Positions 8,269-16,531 of a stretch of DNA of 35,839 nucleotides are shown here, piece by piece. Within the stretch, counting starts at the first letter, position 1, and the number at the start of each line of letters is the position of its first letter. A model generated the notes under the pieces. That model was not told the origin of the DNA. It was given only the letters and a program-made list of their open reading frames with translations, and searched no databases. The position numbers were made by a program, and so were the translations under genes. This stretch comes from Filobacillus milosensis (GTDB lineage: Bacteria; Bacillota; Bacilli; Bacillales; Alkalibacillaceae), in assembly GCF_004402015.1 (NCBI RefSeq), contig NZ_SOPW01000025.1:1-35839 (forward strand), in the 5' to 3' direction.

Positions 8269-8388
8269 TCATCTTTCAAAACGCTTTATGAATTTGTCAT
8301 TAGTAATGTCTTTAATCAAGCCCTCCCAAAAATTTTGAGCAGGCTCGTTATTTTCTACTTGAGTGATTTTCCAATCCCCGGGAAACAT
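8269..8388 (-). pseudogene. C-terminal remnant of a GNAT acetyltransferase
   Basis: On the minus strand the frame gives MFPGDWKITQVENNEPAQNF and then WEGLIKDITNDKFIKRF before a stop at 8269. This looks like the C-terminal strand and helix of a GNAT protein (the W-x-x-x-Q-x-x-N-x-P-A-x-x-F-W pattern). There is no N-terminal acetyl-CoA domain upstream; the sequence runs into a nucleotidyltransferase fragment in another frame. The remnant is 39 codons. Confidence 0.6.
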
Positions 8389-8543
8389 TGTAAACCTGAT
8401 ACATCTATTCCAATATCTATATCAGAATACTTATCTATATGAGATTTCTTAGATAGACTACCTCTTATAAAAACATCATTTACTTCAGGGTAGTCTTTAA
8501 GTATGTTTATGATTTCATTGGCTACTTTCACTCTTCTATCCAA
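8355..8543 (-). pseudogene. Truncated nucleotidyltransferase
   Basis: Start TTG 8543, with AGGGGAGG upstream. It encodes MDRRVKVANEIINILKDY, then FIRGSLSKKSHIDKYSDIDIGIDVSG. This is the GS-x(10-12)-D-x-D signature of the polymerase-beta-like nucleotidyltransferase fold, including the two Mg-binding aspartates. Soon after, the frame ends at 8355 with unrelated residues, so the remaining domain of a normal enzyme of this type is missing. The break joins it to the GNAT remnant at 8269-8388. Confidence 0.7.
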
Positions 8544-8586
8544 GAAACAGCCTCCCCTACCTCTACTTTTCTCCTTTTGATGAAGC

Positions 8587-9162
8587 TTAGCAATCAATTT
8601 TCAACCAGCCAGTTTCTTTAGGGAAGTCTTTGCGTGAAAGTTTTCTCCCGGTAATAAATTGATTATATGAAGTTATTGTTCCATCGTGAGAAACTATGTA
8701 AATTCGTTTTTTTCCAGTGCTCTTGCACCATGTCAAATAACGGGATGCAATTTTGGAAAACTCTTGTTCGTGTGTTTTATTAATTCCGCTTAACCAATAT
8801 TCATCTGGTAATTCTCCATCAATACAAAAATCATTGAACACGTTTTTTATTTTTTCCTTTGTTAGAAGTTCATCACAAGGAAGTGTAGTACTCTGTGGGG
8901 TTTGAGGAAACATTCTAGGAGAAACGAACGGACTTACTATTTTCCTGCAGTTTATACCTTCACTCCAAATATGTGCTGTTTGTAAAGTTCTCCTTAGAGG
9001 ACTAATTATTACTACGTCATTCTGTGATAAAGGAAACTGATTTCTAAGCGACATAGCTTGAAGTTTTCCTTCATTAGTTAAGGCAGGGTCTGAGATATGT
9101 AAGCTCTGAGGTAAATCTACGGTATGTTCCCCTTGGCCATGTCTGATAAATACTAACTCCAT
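8587..9162 (-). CDS. Histidine phosphatase (phosphoglycerate mutase-like)
   Basis: The real start is ATG 9162 with GGGGAGGAG upstream; the frame open to 9186 begins with TTG before that site. The 191-residue protein starts MELVFIRHGQGEHT with the RHG catalytic motif (His8). It has LTNEGKLQA, SPLRRTLQTA (second Arg) and a final catalytic His in IVSHDGTI. These are the family's phosphohistidine and phosphate-binding residues. The substrate is unknown. It lies 32 bases after the serine hydrolase gene on the same strand, so they may be co-transcribed. Confidence 0.88.
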   Translation of the reverse strand: MELVFIRHGQGEHTVDLPQSLHISDPALTNEGKLQAMSLRNQFPLSQNDVVIISPLRRTLQTAHIWSEGINCRKIVSPFVSPRMFPQTPQSTTLPCDELLTKEKIKNVFNDFCIDGELPDEYWLSGINKTHEQEFSKIASRYLTWCKSTGKKRIYIVSHDGTITSYNQFITGRKLSRKDFPKETGWLKIDC

Positions 9163-9194
9163 ATGAATTCTCCTCCCCAACAACAAAGTCTGAA

Positions 9195-9983
9195 TTAAAT
9201 ACTGGTTTCGTTTTTAATTTGTTTATCTTGATTGGAGTATTCAGTATAGAGTGACTGCATAACCTCTATAATTCTTTCATCTACAAATTTATTTTCATTT
9301 CTATTGGGTAAATGTTTAGCTCCTAAAACAAACAAAATTGGACTTCCAGAGAACTCTCCTAATATCCCAATGTCAACTGCTACATTCTCCAGTCCACCAG
9401 TCATATGATTTAAGAAATGAGTTGGGATTCCTTCAATCTCCCCTCTTTGCCTGACTAAACCATTAATAACAGGAGTCCAAATTTCAGGATTATTTTTGTA
9501 TCCCTCAAATATTGCACGCAAGAGTTCAAAAACCTGGGCCAGCTCTCCCTTATTATCCAGATCTCTAGGGTTTTGTTTAATATTTATATTCGAAAAATAT
9601 GTTTTGATTTTTTTATTAATCTTTTCCCATCCACCACAAAATTGGACAATACTATCCGCAACATAGCTATCGTGAGAGGCGATCATCACTTCTACTGCAT
9701 CCTGCAATAATAAGGCTTTTCTGTTTTGAAAGTGAGGATATATAATATTGCTGTCTTCTTTTGGATTAAAACTAATATCTTCTACAATGTTATCCCATTG
9801 ATATGGCCCTTCTTCTATTAATTGGGCTACACAATAAGCAATTGCAACTTTTCCGGCAGATGCAAGCGGAACTGATAATTTTTCATTTATTGAAATCACC
9901 TTTTCTTGATTAAATTCTGAATAGGCAATAACCCCAATGTCTCCAAATTCTATTTCACTTATCTTATCAATAATATTTTGCAT
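9195..9983 (-). CDS. Serine hydrolase, class A beta-lactamase-like, atypical motif 3
   Basis: A protein of 262 residues without a signal peptide. The Ser-x-x-Lys motif is SAGK at 42-45, followed by a helix. SHDS at 103-106 occupies the place of the SDN motif. The usual KTG strand is HMTGGLENVAVDIG with Met194 in place of Lys, followed by the conserved DIGI region. The cytoplasmic location and altered KTG argue against an ordinary secreted beta-lactamase; it may be a beta-lactamase-fold esterase or amidase. The ribosome site AAGGTGTG is modest. Confidence 0.75.
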   Translation of the reverse strand: MQNIIDKISEIEFGDIGVIAYSEFNQEKVISINEKLSVPLASAGKVAIAYCVAQLIEEGPYQWDNIVEDISFNPKEDSNIIYPHFQNRKALLLQDAVEVMIASHDSYVADSIVQFCGGWEKINKKIKTYFSNINIKQNPRDLDNKGELAQVFELLRAIFEGYKNNPEIWTPVINGLVRQRGEIEGIPTHFLNHMTGGLENVAVDIGILGEFSGSPILFVLGAKHLPNRNENKFVDERIIEVMQSLYTEYSNQDKQIKNETSI

Positions 9984-10190
9984 AGATTACACACCTTATA
10001 TATTTTCAGTAACTGCACTCTTAATAGTTTAAAATTCTTTTAATCATACTATCTATTAATTTCATAAAGAGCGTAATATTCAGACTATTGTAAAATATCA
10101 TTTCTAAAATACGTTTGCAAGGGATATTTCCAAAAAATTCATGTGAAGTAGACTGTGGTAACTTTTTTGGTATTATTTCCGGTGCTTAAT

Positions 10191-10724
10191 CTACCTTTCA
10201 ATAATTGTGTTACTCTCTTTATCTAATACTTTGTAGTGATGGCTGTGAGTCCTTTCAAAAATATCAACTGGTAATTGCTCAAATATGAAGTTCTCTTTTG
10301 CTATTTCAATTTCTGATGAATATATTATGTTTCCTTTTTCATCCTCTAAGGTATAACTAACTGTCTCAGCGTCAGGGTAATTGTGAAGATATCCCCACAC
10401 GGCACTATTAGAGCTGTTACCTACAGATGTTACATTGACAATTTCATACTTATTGGATAAATCCAGGTTCTGACAGTGTCCGCCAGTACCATGATCATAT
10501 TTATAACTTGAATCTTCTTTAGTGAAAGTATTTAAGCATAACATCGGTTGACCAGTATAATCTTCAGTTAAGAAGAGGACGATCTCATCAACATCATCCT
10601 GATACAAAATTTTAATATTCACATCAAAAACTTCTTCCATTGCACCTAAAAGGGTTGCTGAAGAACAACCACCCAGAATAAATAATAAGAGACATAAATA
10701 TATTATTTTTTTCAAATTCTTCAT
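10191..10724 (-). CDS. Lipoprotein of unknown function
   Basis: A lipoprotein signal with ILGGC as lipobox is followed by a mature part of about 155 residues. That part has a WGYLHNYPDAETVSYTL segment and two more Cys (CLNTF, GHCQNL) that could form a disulphide. Start: ATG 10724 lies directly against AAGGA, too close, while TTG 10715 sits at a normal distance and gives MKKIIYLCLLLFILGGC. The call keeps the longer frame. No family recognised. Confidence 0.7.
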   Translation of the reverse strand: MKNLKKIIYLCLLLFILGGCSSATLLGAMEEVFDVNIKILYQDDVDEIVLFLTEDYTGQPMLCLNTFTKEDSSYKYDHGTGGHCQNLDLSNKYEIVNVTSVGNSSNSAVWGYLHNYPDAETVSYTLEDEKGNIIYSSEIEIAKENFIFEQLPVDIFERTHSHHYKVLDKESNTIIER

Positions 10725-10748
10725 TCCTTCTTAATTAAAGTTGACGCA

Positions 10749-11174
10749 TCAGTTACTGAACAACGTTTGTACTTTTAAACCAACTTCTCTTGGTTTTATT
10801 TCAATCAAGGACAGACTTTCAATATCTACCCACATTGGCAAATAGGTTCCTCTACCTCGACTATCATCTGTGTATTCCTCACCTTGACCAGTTCCAAAAG
10901 TTCCTTTAGTTATTTCAGCCAAAAAAAAATATTGAGTTCCATAATAATTAACTTTTGAGATGCATTCATTAACATTGACCTCAACACCCAATTCTTCAAG
11001 AGTTTCTCTTTTAGCCGCTAATTCAGGTGTCTCTCCTGTTTCTACTCCACCACCTGGGAATACGTAATAAACTGATTCATCTCTTATTCTTTTAATTACA
11101 GCGACTTTATTCTTTTCTACTATGATCGCTGAACCTCTATCTCTCACATTTATCCCCGCGCTGATATTGCTCAT
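10749..11174 (-). CDS. Nudix hydrolase
   Basis: A protein of 141 residues with an intact Nudix box: G-x5-E-x7-RETLEELGV within PGGGVETGETPELAAKRETLEE, the Mg- and pyrophosphate-binding loop. The N-terminus SNISAGINVRDRGSAIIV resembles MutT-type proteins. It starts at ATG 11174 after CGGAGGC. Likely acts on a nucleoside diphosphate derivative; the exact substrate cannot be inferred. Confidence 0.87.
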   Translation of the reverse strand: MSNISAGINVRDRGSAIIVEKNKVAVIKRIRDESVYYVFPGGGVETGETPELAAKRETLEELGVEVNVNECISKVNYYGTQYFFLAEITKGTFGTGQGEEYTDDSRGRGTYLPMWVDIESLSLIEIKPREVGLKVQTLFSN

Positions 11175-11204
11175 AATAGAATGCCTCCGTTTGTTGAATA
11201 ACTT

Positions 11205-11240
11205 TTAATCTCGGCTTAACCCCCTAACTAAAAGGATCCC
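11205..11240 (-). pseudogene. Remnant of the small membrane protein family (third copy)
   Basis: The minus strand reads GILLVRGLSRD and a stop at 11205-11207. This matches the C-terminus GILLVRGLSGN of the protein at 31303 and LLIRSFSEK at 219. Upstream of it the similarity stops and a GATCGCC...TTGTTCAAC repeat piece begins (11241-11260). It appears to be the tail of a deleted gene. Confidence 0.6.
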
Positions 11241-11248
11241 TTGATCGC

Positions 11249-11272
11249 CTTGTTCAACTCTTCCGCCCAACT
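11249..11272. repeat. Partial copy of the dispersed TTGTTCAAC intergenic repeat
   Basis: TTGTTCAAC followed by a C-rich core resembles copies at 27210, 31737, 32924 and elsewhere. It is truncated and lies directly beside the gene remnant at 11205-11240. Confidence 0.4.
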
Positions 11273-11333
11273 GTGGACGTTTCTGTATCGCTTATTTTGA
11301 TGATAAAGCATTTCAAAATCATCTTCACTATTC

Positions 11334-11807
11334 TCACTTACTATATTTACTTAATATTTCTTCAGGAATATGGCAATAATCATTCGGACATCTAGCTAAC
11401 CGATCTTGATGCTCTTCTGCACTTCTTACATAGTTTGTAAGAGGCAATACTTCAACTACTATATCGTCATAATCATTTCTCTCGCTAATAAACGCCTTTG
11501 CCTCTTTTAGATGTTTATGATTTTCACTATATACTCCCGTTCTATATTTCTCACCAACATCCTGTCCTTGTTTATTCAAACTATATGGATCAATGATTTC
11601 AAAAAAATACTCCATTAATTCCCTAATCGATACAACTGTCGGATCAAATTCTGTTTTTACACATTCCGCGTAACCATCATATTCTCCTTCAAGAGTATGA
11701 CTTGTTCCATTAGCTCTCCCCGCTTCTGTAAACGTAACTCCAGGTAATGTTTTTATAAAGGCTTGTACTCCCCATAAACATCCACCTGCAAAATATACTA
11801 CTTCCAT
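11334..11807 (-). CDS. msrA: Peptide methionine-S-sulfoxide reductase
   Basis: A protein of 157 residues that reduces methionine-S-sulfoxide in proteins, using thioredoxin. The catalytic Cys is Cys10 in YFAGGCLWGVQA; most family members have GCFW, so Leu replaces Phe here. The conserved EYDGYAECVKTEFDP and the C-terminal HQDRLARCPNDYCHI are present, with Cys140 and Cys145 as candidates for resolving the sulfenic acid. The ATG at 11807 follows AAAAGGAGAG. No msrB neighbour. Confidence 0.92.
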   Translation of the reverse strand: MEVVYFAGGCLWGVQAFIKTLPGVTFTEAGRANGTSHTLEGEYDGYAECVKTEFDPTVVSIRELMEYFFEIIDPYSLNKQGQDVGEKYRTGVYSENHKHLKEAKAFISERNDYDDIVVEVLPLTNYVRSAEEHQDRLARCPNDYCHIPEEILSKYSK

Positions 11808-11857
11808 ATTGACTCTCCTTTTTGTTTAGCTAAAAACCTTCCACAGTGTTTTGGAAA

Positions 11858-11878
11858 TAATATTCCAATAATTTATCT
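11858..11878. repeat. AATATTCCAATAATTTAT repeat piece
   Basis: AATATTCCAATAATTTAT recurs at 32978-32997 beside another copy of the dispersed repeat. It lies in the short gap between msrA and the TetR gene. Confidence 0.4.
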
Positions 11879-11910
11879 ATTAACCCTGGTTAATTACTAA
11901 ATATAAAAAA

Positions 11911-12483
11911 TTATTCTAAACATGACAATCCTTCATTGGCAAATTTATTGATCAATTCAGCCATTTCTTTCGGTGACTGTTTAACATCTACATCATATTC
12001 AATCCATTCCTTAATCACATGAACCGCTCCACTAACAACAAAGGTACTTAAATATGTCATATCAACTTCTTTCAATTGCTGACCTTCCAACCAATTATTT
12101 ATCATAAATCGCTGTGCGATCGTTCTTAATCGTACCTCAAACGTCGGGTCGCCATTTTCATTTAACAAAGTTTGAAACATAAATTGTCTGTCCTTTATAT
12201 ACTCAAGTAATTTCTCAGTCATTTGAAGAGATTCTTCTTCAACGTTAAAACTGTAACTGCTTAAGTATTGATTCATGTCTTCAGCTATTTCTTCTTCAAT
12301 TTTTTCAAGCAGGTCATACTGGTCCGAGTAATGCGTGTAGAAAGTCGACCGGTTGACATCAGCCATTTCACATAATTCCTTTACCGTTATTTTTGAAATT
12401 GTTTTTTGAGAAAGTAAAGTAACCAGGCTTTCTTTCAATACTTTTCGCGTATACTTTTTACGTCGATCTAATTTTTTACTCAA
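11911..12483 (-). CDS. TetR family transcriptional regulator
   Basis: A protein of 190 residues. The N-terminal helix-turn-helix, ISKITVKELCEMADVNRSTFYTHYSDQYDLL at about residues 28-60, is typical of TetR (GVNRSTFYxHF form). The C-terminal ligand domain contains a DUF-like all-helical fold with no obvious ligand hints. The start is TTG 12483 with AAGGAG upstream. It is divergent from the MmpL operon and lies next to an inverted repeat of two 18-bp halves (12540-12590), so it most likely represses that operon and perhaps itself. Confidence 0.87.
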   Translation of the reverse strand: MSKKLDRRKKYTRKVLKESLVTLLSQKTISKITVKELCEMADVNRSTFYTHYSDQYDLLEKIEEEIAEDMNQYLSSYSFNVEEESLQMTEKLLEYIKDRQFMFQTLLNENGDPTFEVRLRTIAQRFMINNWLEGQQLKEVDMTYLSTFVVSGAVHVIKEWIEYDVDVKQSPKEMAELINKFANEGLSCLE

Positions 12484-12512
12484 GGTTTAGGGCTCCTTTT
12501 TTATGACATTTT

Positions 12513-12527
12513 TGTTGTAAAACAACA
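12513..12527. promoter_or_regulatory. Short palindrome TGTTGT-AAA-ACAACA
   Basis: A perfect 6-3-6 palindrome about 30 bases upstream of the TetR start. It could be a second, weaker operator or part of the 5' leader. It shares the GTTGT/ACAAC steps of the main operator. Confidence 0.35.
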
Positions 12528-12539
12528 TCTTCCGTCAAT

Positions 12540-12590
12540 GTGTCGGATAACTAACAATCGTTATTAAACTGTTTGTTGATTATCCAACAC
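12540..12590. promoter_or_regulatory. TetR operator: inverted 18-bp halves
   Basis: GTGTCGGATAACTAACAA at 12540-12557 is repeated in inverted form at 12573-12590 (GTGTTGGATAATCAACAA on the minus strand), with a 15-base spacer. Fifteen of 18 positions match. The right half covers the -35 box of the MmpL promoter, as expected for a repressor site. Confidence 0.7.
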
Positions 12591-12604
12591 TGTGTCCATA
12601 TAAT
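12576..12604 (+). promoter_or_regulatory. Promoter of the MmpL operon
   Basis: The -35 TTGATT (12576-12581), a 17-base spacer and a perfect -10 TATAAT (12599-12604) form a housekeeping-type promoter. The -35 box lies inside the right operator half. Confidence 0.75.
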
Positions 12605-12647
12605 AATAAAGTGAATTAAGGTTAGATGCAAGAGAGGATGAGGCCTT

Positions 12648-14699
12648 ATTGATTTATCAGCAAGAATACTTAAACATAAAAAATTAGTCGTCATTACATT
12701 TATGATCATTACTATAATTAGCGCTGTAGCGCAATTTGGTGTTTCAGTGAATCACAATATGGTTGACTATTTACCTGAAGATACACCCTCCATGGAAGCA
12801 ACAAACCTCATGGAAGAAGAGTTTGACCAACCCATCATGAATGCCAGGGTGATGCTTCATGATGTATTAATTACGGAAGCTACGACCTATAAGCAGCAAT
12901 TAGAACAAATAGACGGTGTTTCGAATGTGATGTGGCTGGACGATGTATTGGATTTGAAAAGACCATTGGAAATGGCCAATCGGGATACAGTTGAATCTTA
13001 CTATCAAAACCAAAACGCCTTGTTCTCCGTTCATATAAGTGAAGGCGATGAGGTTGAAGCTATCGATGAAATCTATCAATTATTTGGTAACCAAGTCGCG
13101 ATTACAGGTGATGCATTAGACACAGCCACTTCACAAAAAATGGCTGGAAACGAAACAATGTATGCAGCGGCTTTATTGATCCCCATCATCATTATTATTC
13201 TAGTTTTATCTACTACGTCGTGGGTGGAACCTGTATTTTTCTTAACTGCCATTGGTGTGTCGGTATTGATTAATATGGGAACTAATATTTTTCTTGGTGA
13301 GATTTCGTTTATCACCCAGTCGGTCGCACCGATCTTACAGCTGGCGGTCTCATTAGATTATGCGATTTTCTTACTTCATAGTTTTGCAGATTATAGAAAA
13401 CAAGAATCAGATCCAAAAGCAGCGATGAAACTGGCGATGAATCAATCATTCCCTGCCATTATTGCCAGTGCGAGTACGACCTTCTTTGGTTTTATGGCAC
13501 TATCATTTATGGAGTTTGGGATAGGTGCTGATCTAGGGATTAATCTAGTTAAAGGGATTGCATTAAGTTTCCTTAGTGTCATGATTTTTCTACCAGCTCT
13601 TACACTTCTGTTCTACAAATGGATTGATCGCACACAGCACAGACCGATTGTGCCGGAGTATAAGAATATTGGTAAGCGTGTCATTAAATTAAGGTTTCCA
13701 GTGTTTCTTTTAGTTGTATTAATGATCGTGCCGGCCTTTTTAGCCCAGAACCATACGTCATTCCTTTATGGATTTGGTGACCAGCCTGACCATACACGTG
13801 CAGGGTCTGACCAAATTGCTATTGAAGAGGAATTCGGTAAAAATACGCCAATGGTCGTTCTTGTCCCTAATGGAGATATGGCTAAAGAAGAAGAACTGGT
13901 CCAACAATTAGAAAATATAAATCACATATCTAGTGTCATTTCTTATGTAAACACGGTAAGCCCGGCTATACCGACCAATTTTTTAGACGAATCCCTCACT
14001 GAACAATTTTATTCAGATGAATATAGCCGAATAACGTTACACACGAACACAGAACCAGAAGGGGAAGTTGCCTTTTCACTCGTTGAAGACGTTCGTGAGA
14101 CCTCAGAAACCTACTACGATGACGTTCATCTTTTAGGTAAAACGGTGACGTTATATGATATGAAGAATGTCGTCGAACAAGATAATACGCTCGTTAATAT
14201 TCTGACGGTTGTCACGATTGCGATTGTGTTGTTGCTAACGTTTAGGTCGCTATCGATTCCGGTGGTTTTACTATTAACCATTCAATCAGCTGTCTGGTTA
14301 AATTTATCGGTTCCATACTTTACCGATACACCATTGGTTTATGTAGGCTATCTCATTATTAGTACGGTTCAATTGGCAGCAACCGTCGATTACGGTATTT
14401 TATTTACCGAGTACTATATGAAAATTCGCCGTGATATGCCAGCTTTACAAGCAATTAAGAAAACGATTAATCATAAAACGTTTTCGATTTTTATTTCGGC
14501 ATCGATCTTATCGAGTGTTGGGTTTATATTAGGCATCACATCAACAAACCCAATTGTATCCTCGATCGGGATGCTTTTAGGAAGAGGTGCGTTATTAGCA
14601 TTTATTTTAGTGGTCTTCTTCCTGCCAGCGATGCTGTTAATTTTTGATAAAGTGATTGAGAGAACCACACTAAAGGCAAATTTTTATAAGGGGGAGTGA
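12648..14699 (+). CDS. RND/MmpL family transporter
   Basis: A 12-helix MMPL-type export protein with the usual two halves. Each half has a first helix, a large outer loop (SVNHNMVDYLPEDTPSMEAT; TSFLYGFGDQPDHTRAGS) and a five-helix bundle containing LAVSLDYAIFLLHSF and LAATVDYGILFTEYY. These last two carry the acidic proton-relay type residues. The first ATG (12702) would delete half of helix 1. Extending to ATT 12648 adds IDLSARILKHKKLVVITF, exactly what the family has, and AGGATGAGG lies just before it. The gene thus seems to start with ATT, or has lost its start. It overlaps or abuts the next gene, forming an operon with it. Confidence 0.85.
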   Translation: MDLSARILKHKKLVVITFMIITIISAVAQFGVSVNHNMVDYLPEDTPSMEATNLMEEEFDQPIMNARVMLHDVLITEATTYKQQLEQIDGVSNVMWLDDVLDLKRPLEMANRDTVESYYQNQNALFSVHISEGDEVEAIDEIYQLFGNQVAITGDALDTATSQKMAGNETMYAAALLIPIIIIILVLSTTSWVEPVFFLTAIGVSVLINMGTNIFLGEISFITQSVAPILQLAVSLDYAIFLLHSFADYRKQESDPKAAMKLAMNQSFPAIIASASTTFFGFMALSFMEFGIGADLGINLVKGIALSFLSVMIFLPALTLLFYKWIDRTQHRPIVPEYKNIGKRVIKLRFPVFLLVVLMIVPAFLAQNHTSFLYGFGDQPDHTRAGSDQIAIEEEFGKNTPMVVLVPNGDMAKEEELVQQLENINHISSVISYVNTVSPAIPTNFLDESLTEQFYSDEYSRITLHTNTEPEGEVAFSLVEDVRETSETYYDDVHLLGKTVTLYDMKNVVEQDNTLVNILTVVTIAIVLLLTFRSLSIPVVLLLTIQSAVWLNLSVPYFTDTPLVYVGYLIISTVQLAATVDYGILFTEYYMKIRRDMPALQAIKKTINHKTFSIFISASILSSVGFILGITSTNPIVSSIGMLLGRGALLAFILVVFFLPAMLLIFDKVIERTTLKANFYKGE

Positions 14700-14701
14700 A
14701 G

Positions 14702-16528
14702 ATGAGATTTAAACGTACAATTACTATATTTACGGCCTGTCTATTAGTGATTCCGACATTCTTTGTGTCAGCAACATCTAATCAGAACTCCTATGAACAG
14801 GAGGAGCCAAAGGGCAAAGGCTCTTATTCTGAGAAACATGAAGTTGTTTATGCGACACTGGATGCTAATGGACAGCAACAAGACATGTATATCGTAAATA
14901 ATTTTAATATAGAAAAACCGGGTCAAATGATTGATTACGGCTCGTACAGTAGTGTTAAAAATTTAACTAACTTAAATGAGATCGAACAGGAAGATGAAAA
15001 GGTTAAGTTCACAGCAGAGGAAGAACAGTTCTATTATCAAGGGAACCTTGAGGAGAAACCTTTGCCATGGGACATTAATGTGAAATATCTATTAGATGGT
15101 CAAACCATTCAGCCTGACGAACTATTAGGTAAAGATGGTCAGCTTGAGATTCAAATTGACACTTCAGCTAATCCAAATGCTGATTCTACCTTTTTTGAAA
15201 ATTACTTGTTACAAATCTCGCTTACACTAGATTCAAAGATCTATCAAAATATTGAGACTGAAAAAGGAACGATTGCTAATGCCGGTAAGAACAAACAGGT
15301 CACTTTTACCGTGATGCCTGAGAAAAAAGGCAGCTTTGTGTTAAAGGCTGATGCGAATGACTTTGAATTAGAAGGGATTCAGATTAACGCCCTCCCTTCT
15401 TCCATGACATTTGATTCGCCAGAAACGGGTGATATGACGAAAGATATAGAATCGTTATCCAATGCAACCAGTGAAGTTAATAAAGGTGTCTCTGAGTTAA
15501 CAAGAGGGATCTCTGAATTAAATGATGGCGCATCCAGTCTGGCTAGTGGATCCAGAGACTACAAAAGTGGGATTAACCAATTGGATCAAAGTTCAAGTGA
15601 GCTGATCAAAGGCTCTGAGTCGATTAAGCAAGCTCTGGAAGAAATGAATCAATCCATGAATAGTGAATCAAGTGGCATGGATATGAATCAGTTTAAAGAG
15701 CTACAGCAAGGTTTAGATGAAATTGCAAAAGGACTTAAAGAAACCGAGAATGGCCTAACAGAGTTTAAAGATTCATACAATCAAGCTTATCAAGCAATAG
15801 ATCAATCCATTAATGCCATACCTGGGCATGATATTTCTGAAAAAGATATTCAAAAGCTGTATGAAAGTAATGCTGATTCCAATGTAATCGGCCAATTAGT
15901 TGAGACCTACCAAGCAGCACAAAATACGAAAGCCACCTACACGAACGTAAAAGAAGCTTTCGAAGCAGTTGACCCGACATTAAGCTCGGTTATTGATTCA
16001 CTCAGTGAGATGAGAACAAATCTTGAGAAAATGTCTAATAATCTAGGCAAAAGCTTAGACCAAACCAACATGGATGAATTAATGAACCAATTAAAAGAAG
16101 GATTAACAGAGCTTTCCTCTAATTATGAATCGTTTCATGCTGGATTGCTTGATTATACAGATGGCGTATCCGAATTATCTACTTCCTACGGGGAACTTCA
16201 CGGAGGTATTTCCGGTTTGAACAATGGCGCAGAAGATTTAGAGAATGGTGCCAGGGAGCTAAACCAAGGAACAGATGAATTAGCCGATTCAACAAGTGAT
16301 TTACCAAACCAAATGACGAGTGAAATTAATCAAATGGTTAGTGAATACGACAAATCAGATTTCGAGCCAACATCATTTGTTTCAGATAAAAACGAAAAAG
16401 TTAAAAGCGTCCAATTTGTTATTAAAACTGAAAGCATCAAAAAAGATGAAGACCAAGAAGAAGAACAACCAGAATATAATAAAGAGAAAAAAGGATTCTG
16501 GGACCGATTATTAGATTTGTTTAGATAA
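14702..16528 (+). CDS. Secreted heptad-repeat protein, MmpL partner
   Basis: About 608 residues. A signal peptide (MRFKRTITIFTACLLVIPTFFVSA) precedes an N-terminal beta-rich part, then a long coiled-coil-like region from about residue 250 with x3-Leu-x2-Gly heptads (GVSELTRGISELNDGASSLASG and again GISGLNNGAEDLENGARELNQG). This is the YhgE/Pip-like heptad pattern. A highly acidic tail ends in FWDRLLDLFR. Unlike YhgE proteins I see no C-terminal membrane block. GTG at 14696 overlaps the MmpL stop, but ATG 14702 has the better spacing from AAGGGGGAG. Probably works outside the cell with the transporter. Confidence 0.8.
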   Translation: MRFKRTITIFTACLLVIPTFFVSATSNQNSYEQEEPKGKGSYSEKHEVVYATLDANGQQQDMYIVNNFNIEKPGQMIDYGSYSSVKNLTNLNEIEQEDEKVKFTAEEEQFYYQGNLEEKPLPWDINVKYLLDGQTIQPDELLGKDGQLEIQIDTSANPNADSTFFENYLLQISLTLDSKIYQNIETEKGTIANAGKNKQVTFTVMPEKKGSFVLKADANDFELEGIQINALPSSMTFDSPETGDMTKDIESLSNATSEVNKGVSELTRGISELNDGASSLASGSRDYKSGINQLDQSSSELIKGSESIKQALEEMNQSMNSESSGMDMNQFKELQQGLDEIAKGLKETENGLTEFKDSYNQAYQAIDQSINAIPGHDISEKDIQKLYESNADSNVIGQLVETYQAAQNTKATYTNVKEAFEAVDPTLSSVIDSLSEMRTNLEKMSNNLGKSLDQTNMDELMNQLKEGLTELSSNYESFHAGLLDYTDGVSELSTSYGELHGGISGLNNGAEDLENGARELNQGTDELADSTSDLPNQMTSEINQMVSEYDKSDFEPTSFVSDKNEKVKSVQFVIKTESIKKDEDQEEEQPEYNKEKKGFWDRLLDLFR

Positions 16529-16531
16529 TGT

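Noticed and set aside
4701-11174. Antiphage defence island
   Set aside because: The enzymes (GNAT, Nudix, cupin, methyltransferase, phosphatase) are separate accessory genes with no recognised defence gene set; the HD protein alone is not enough.
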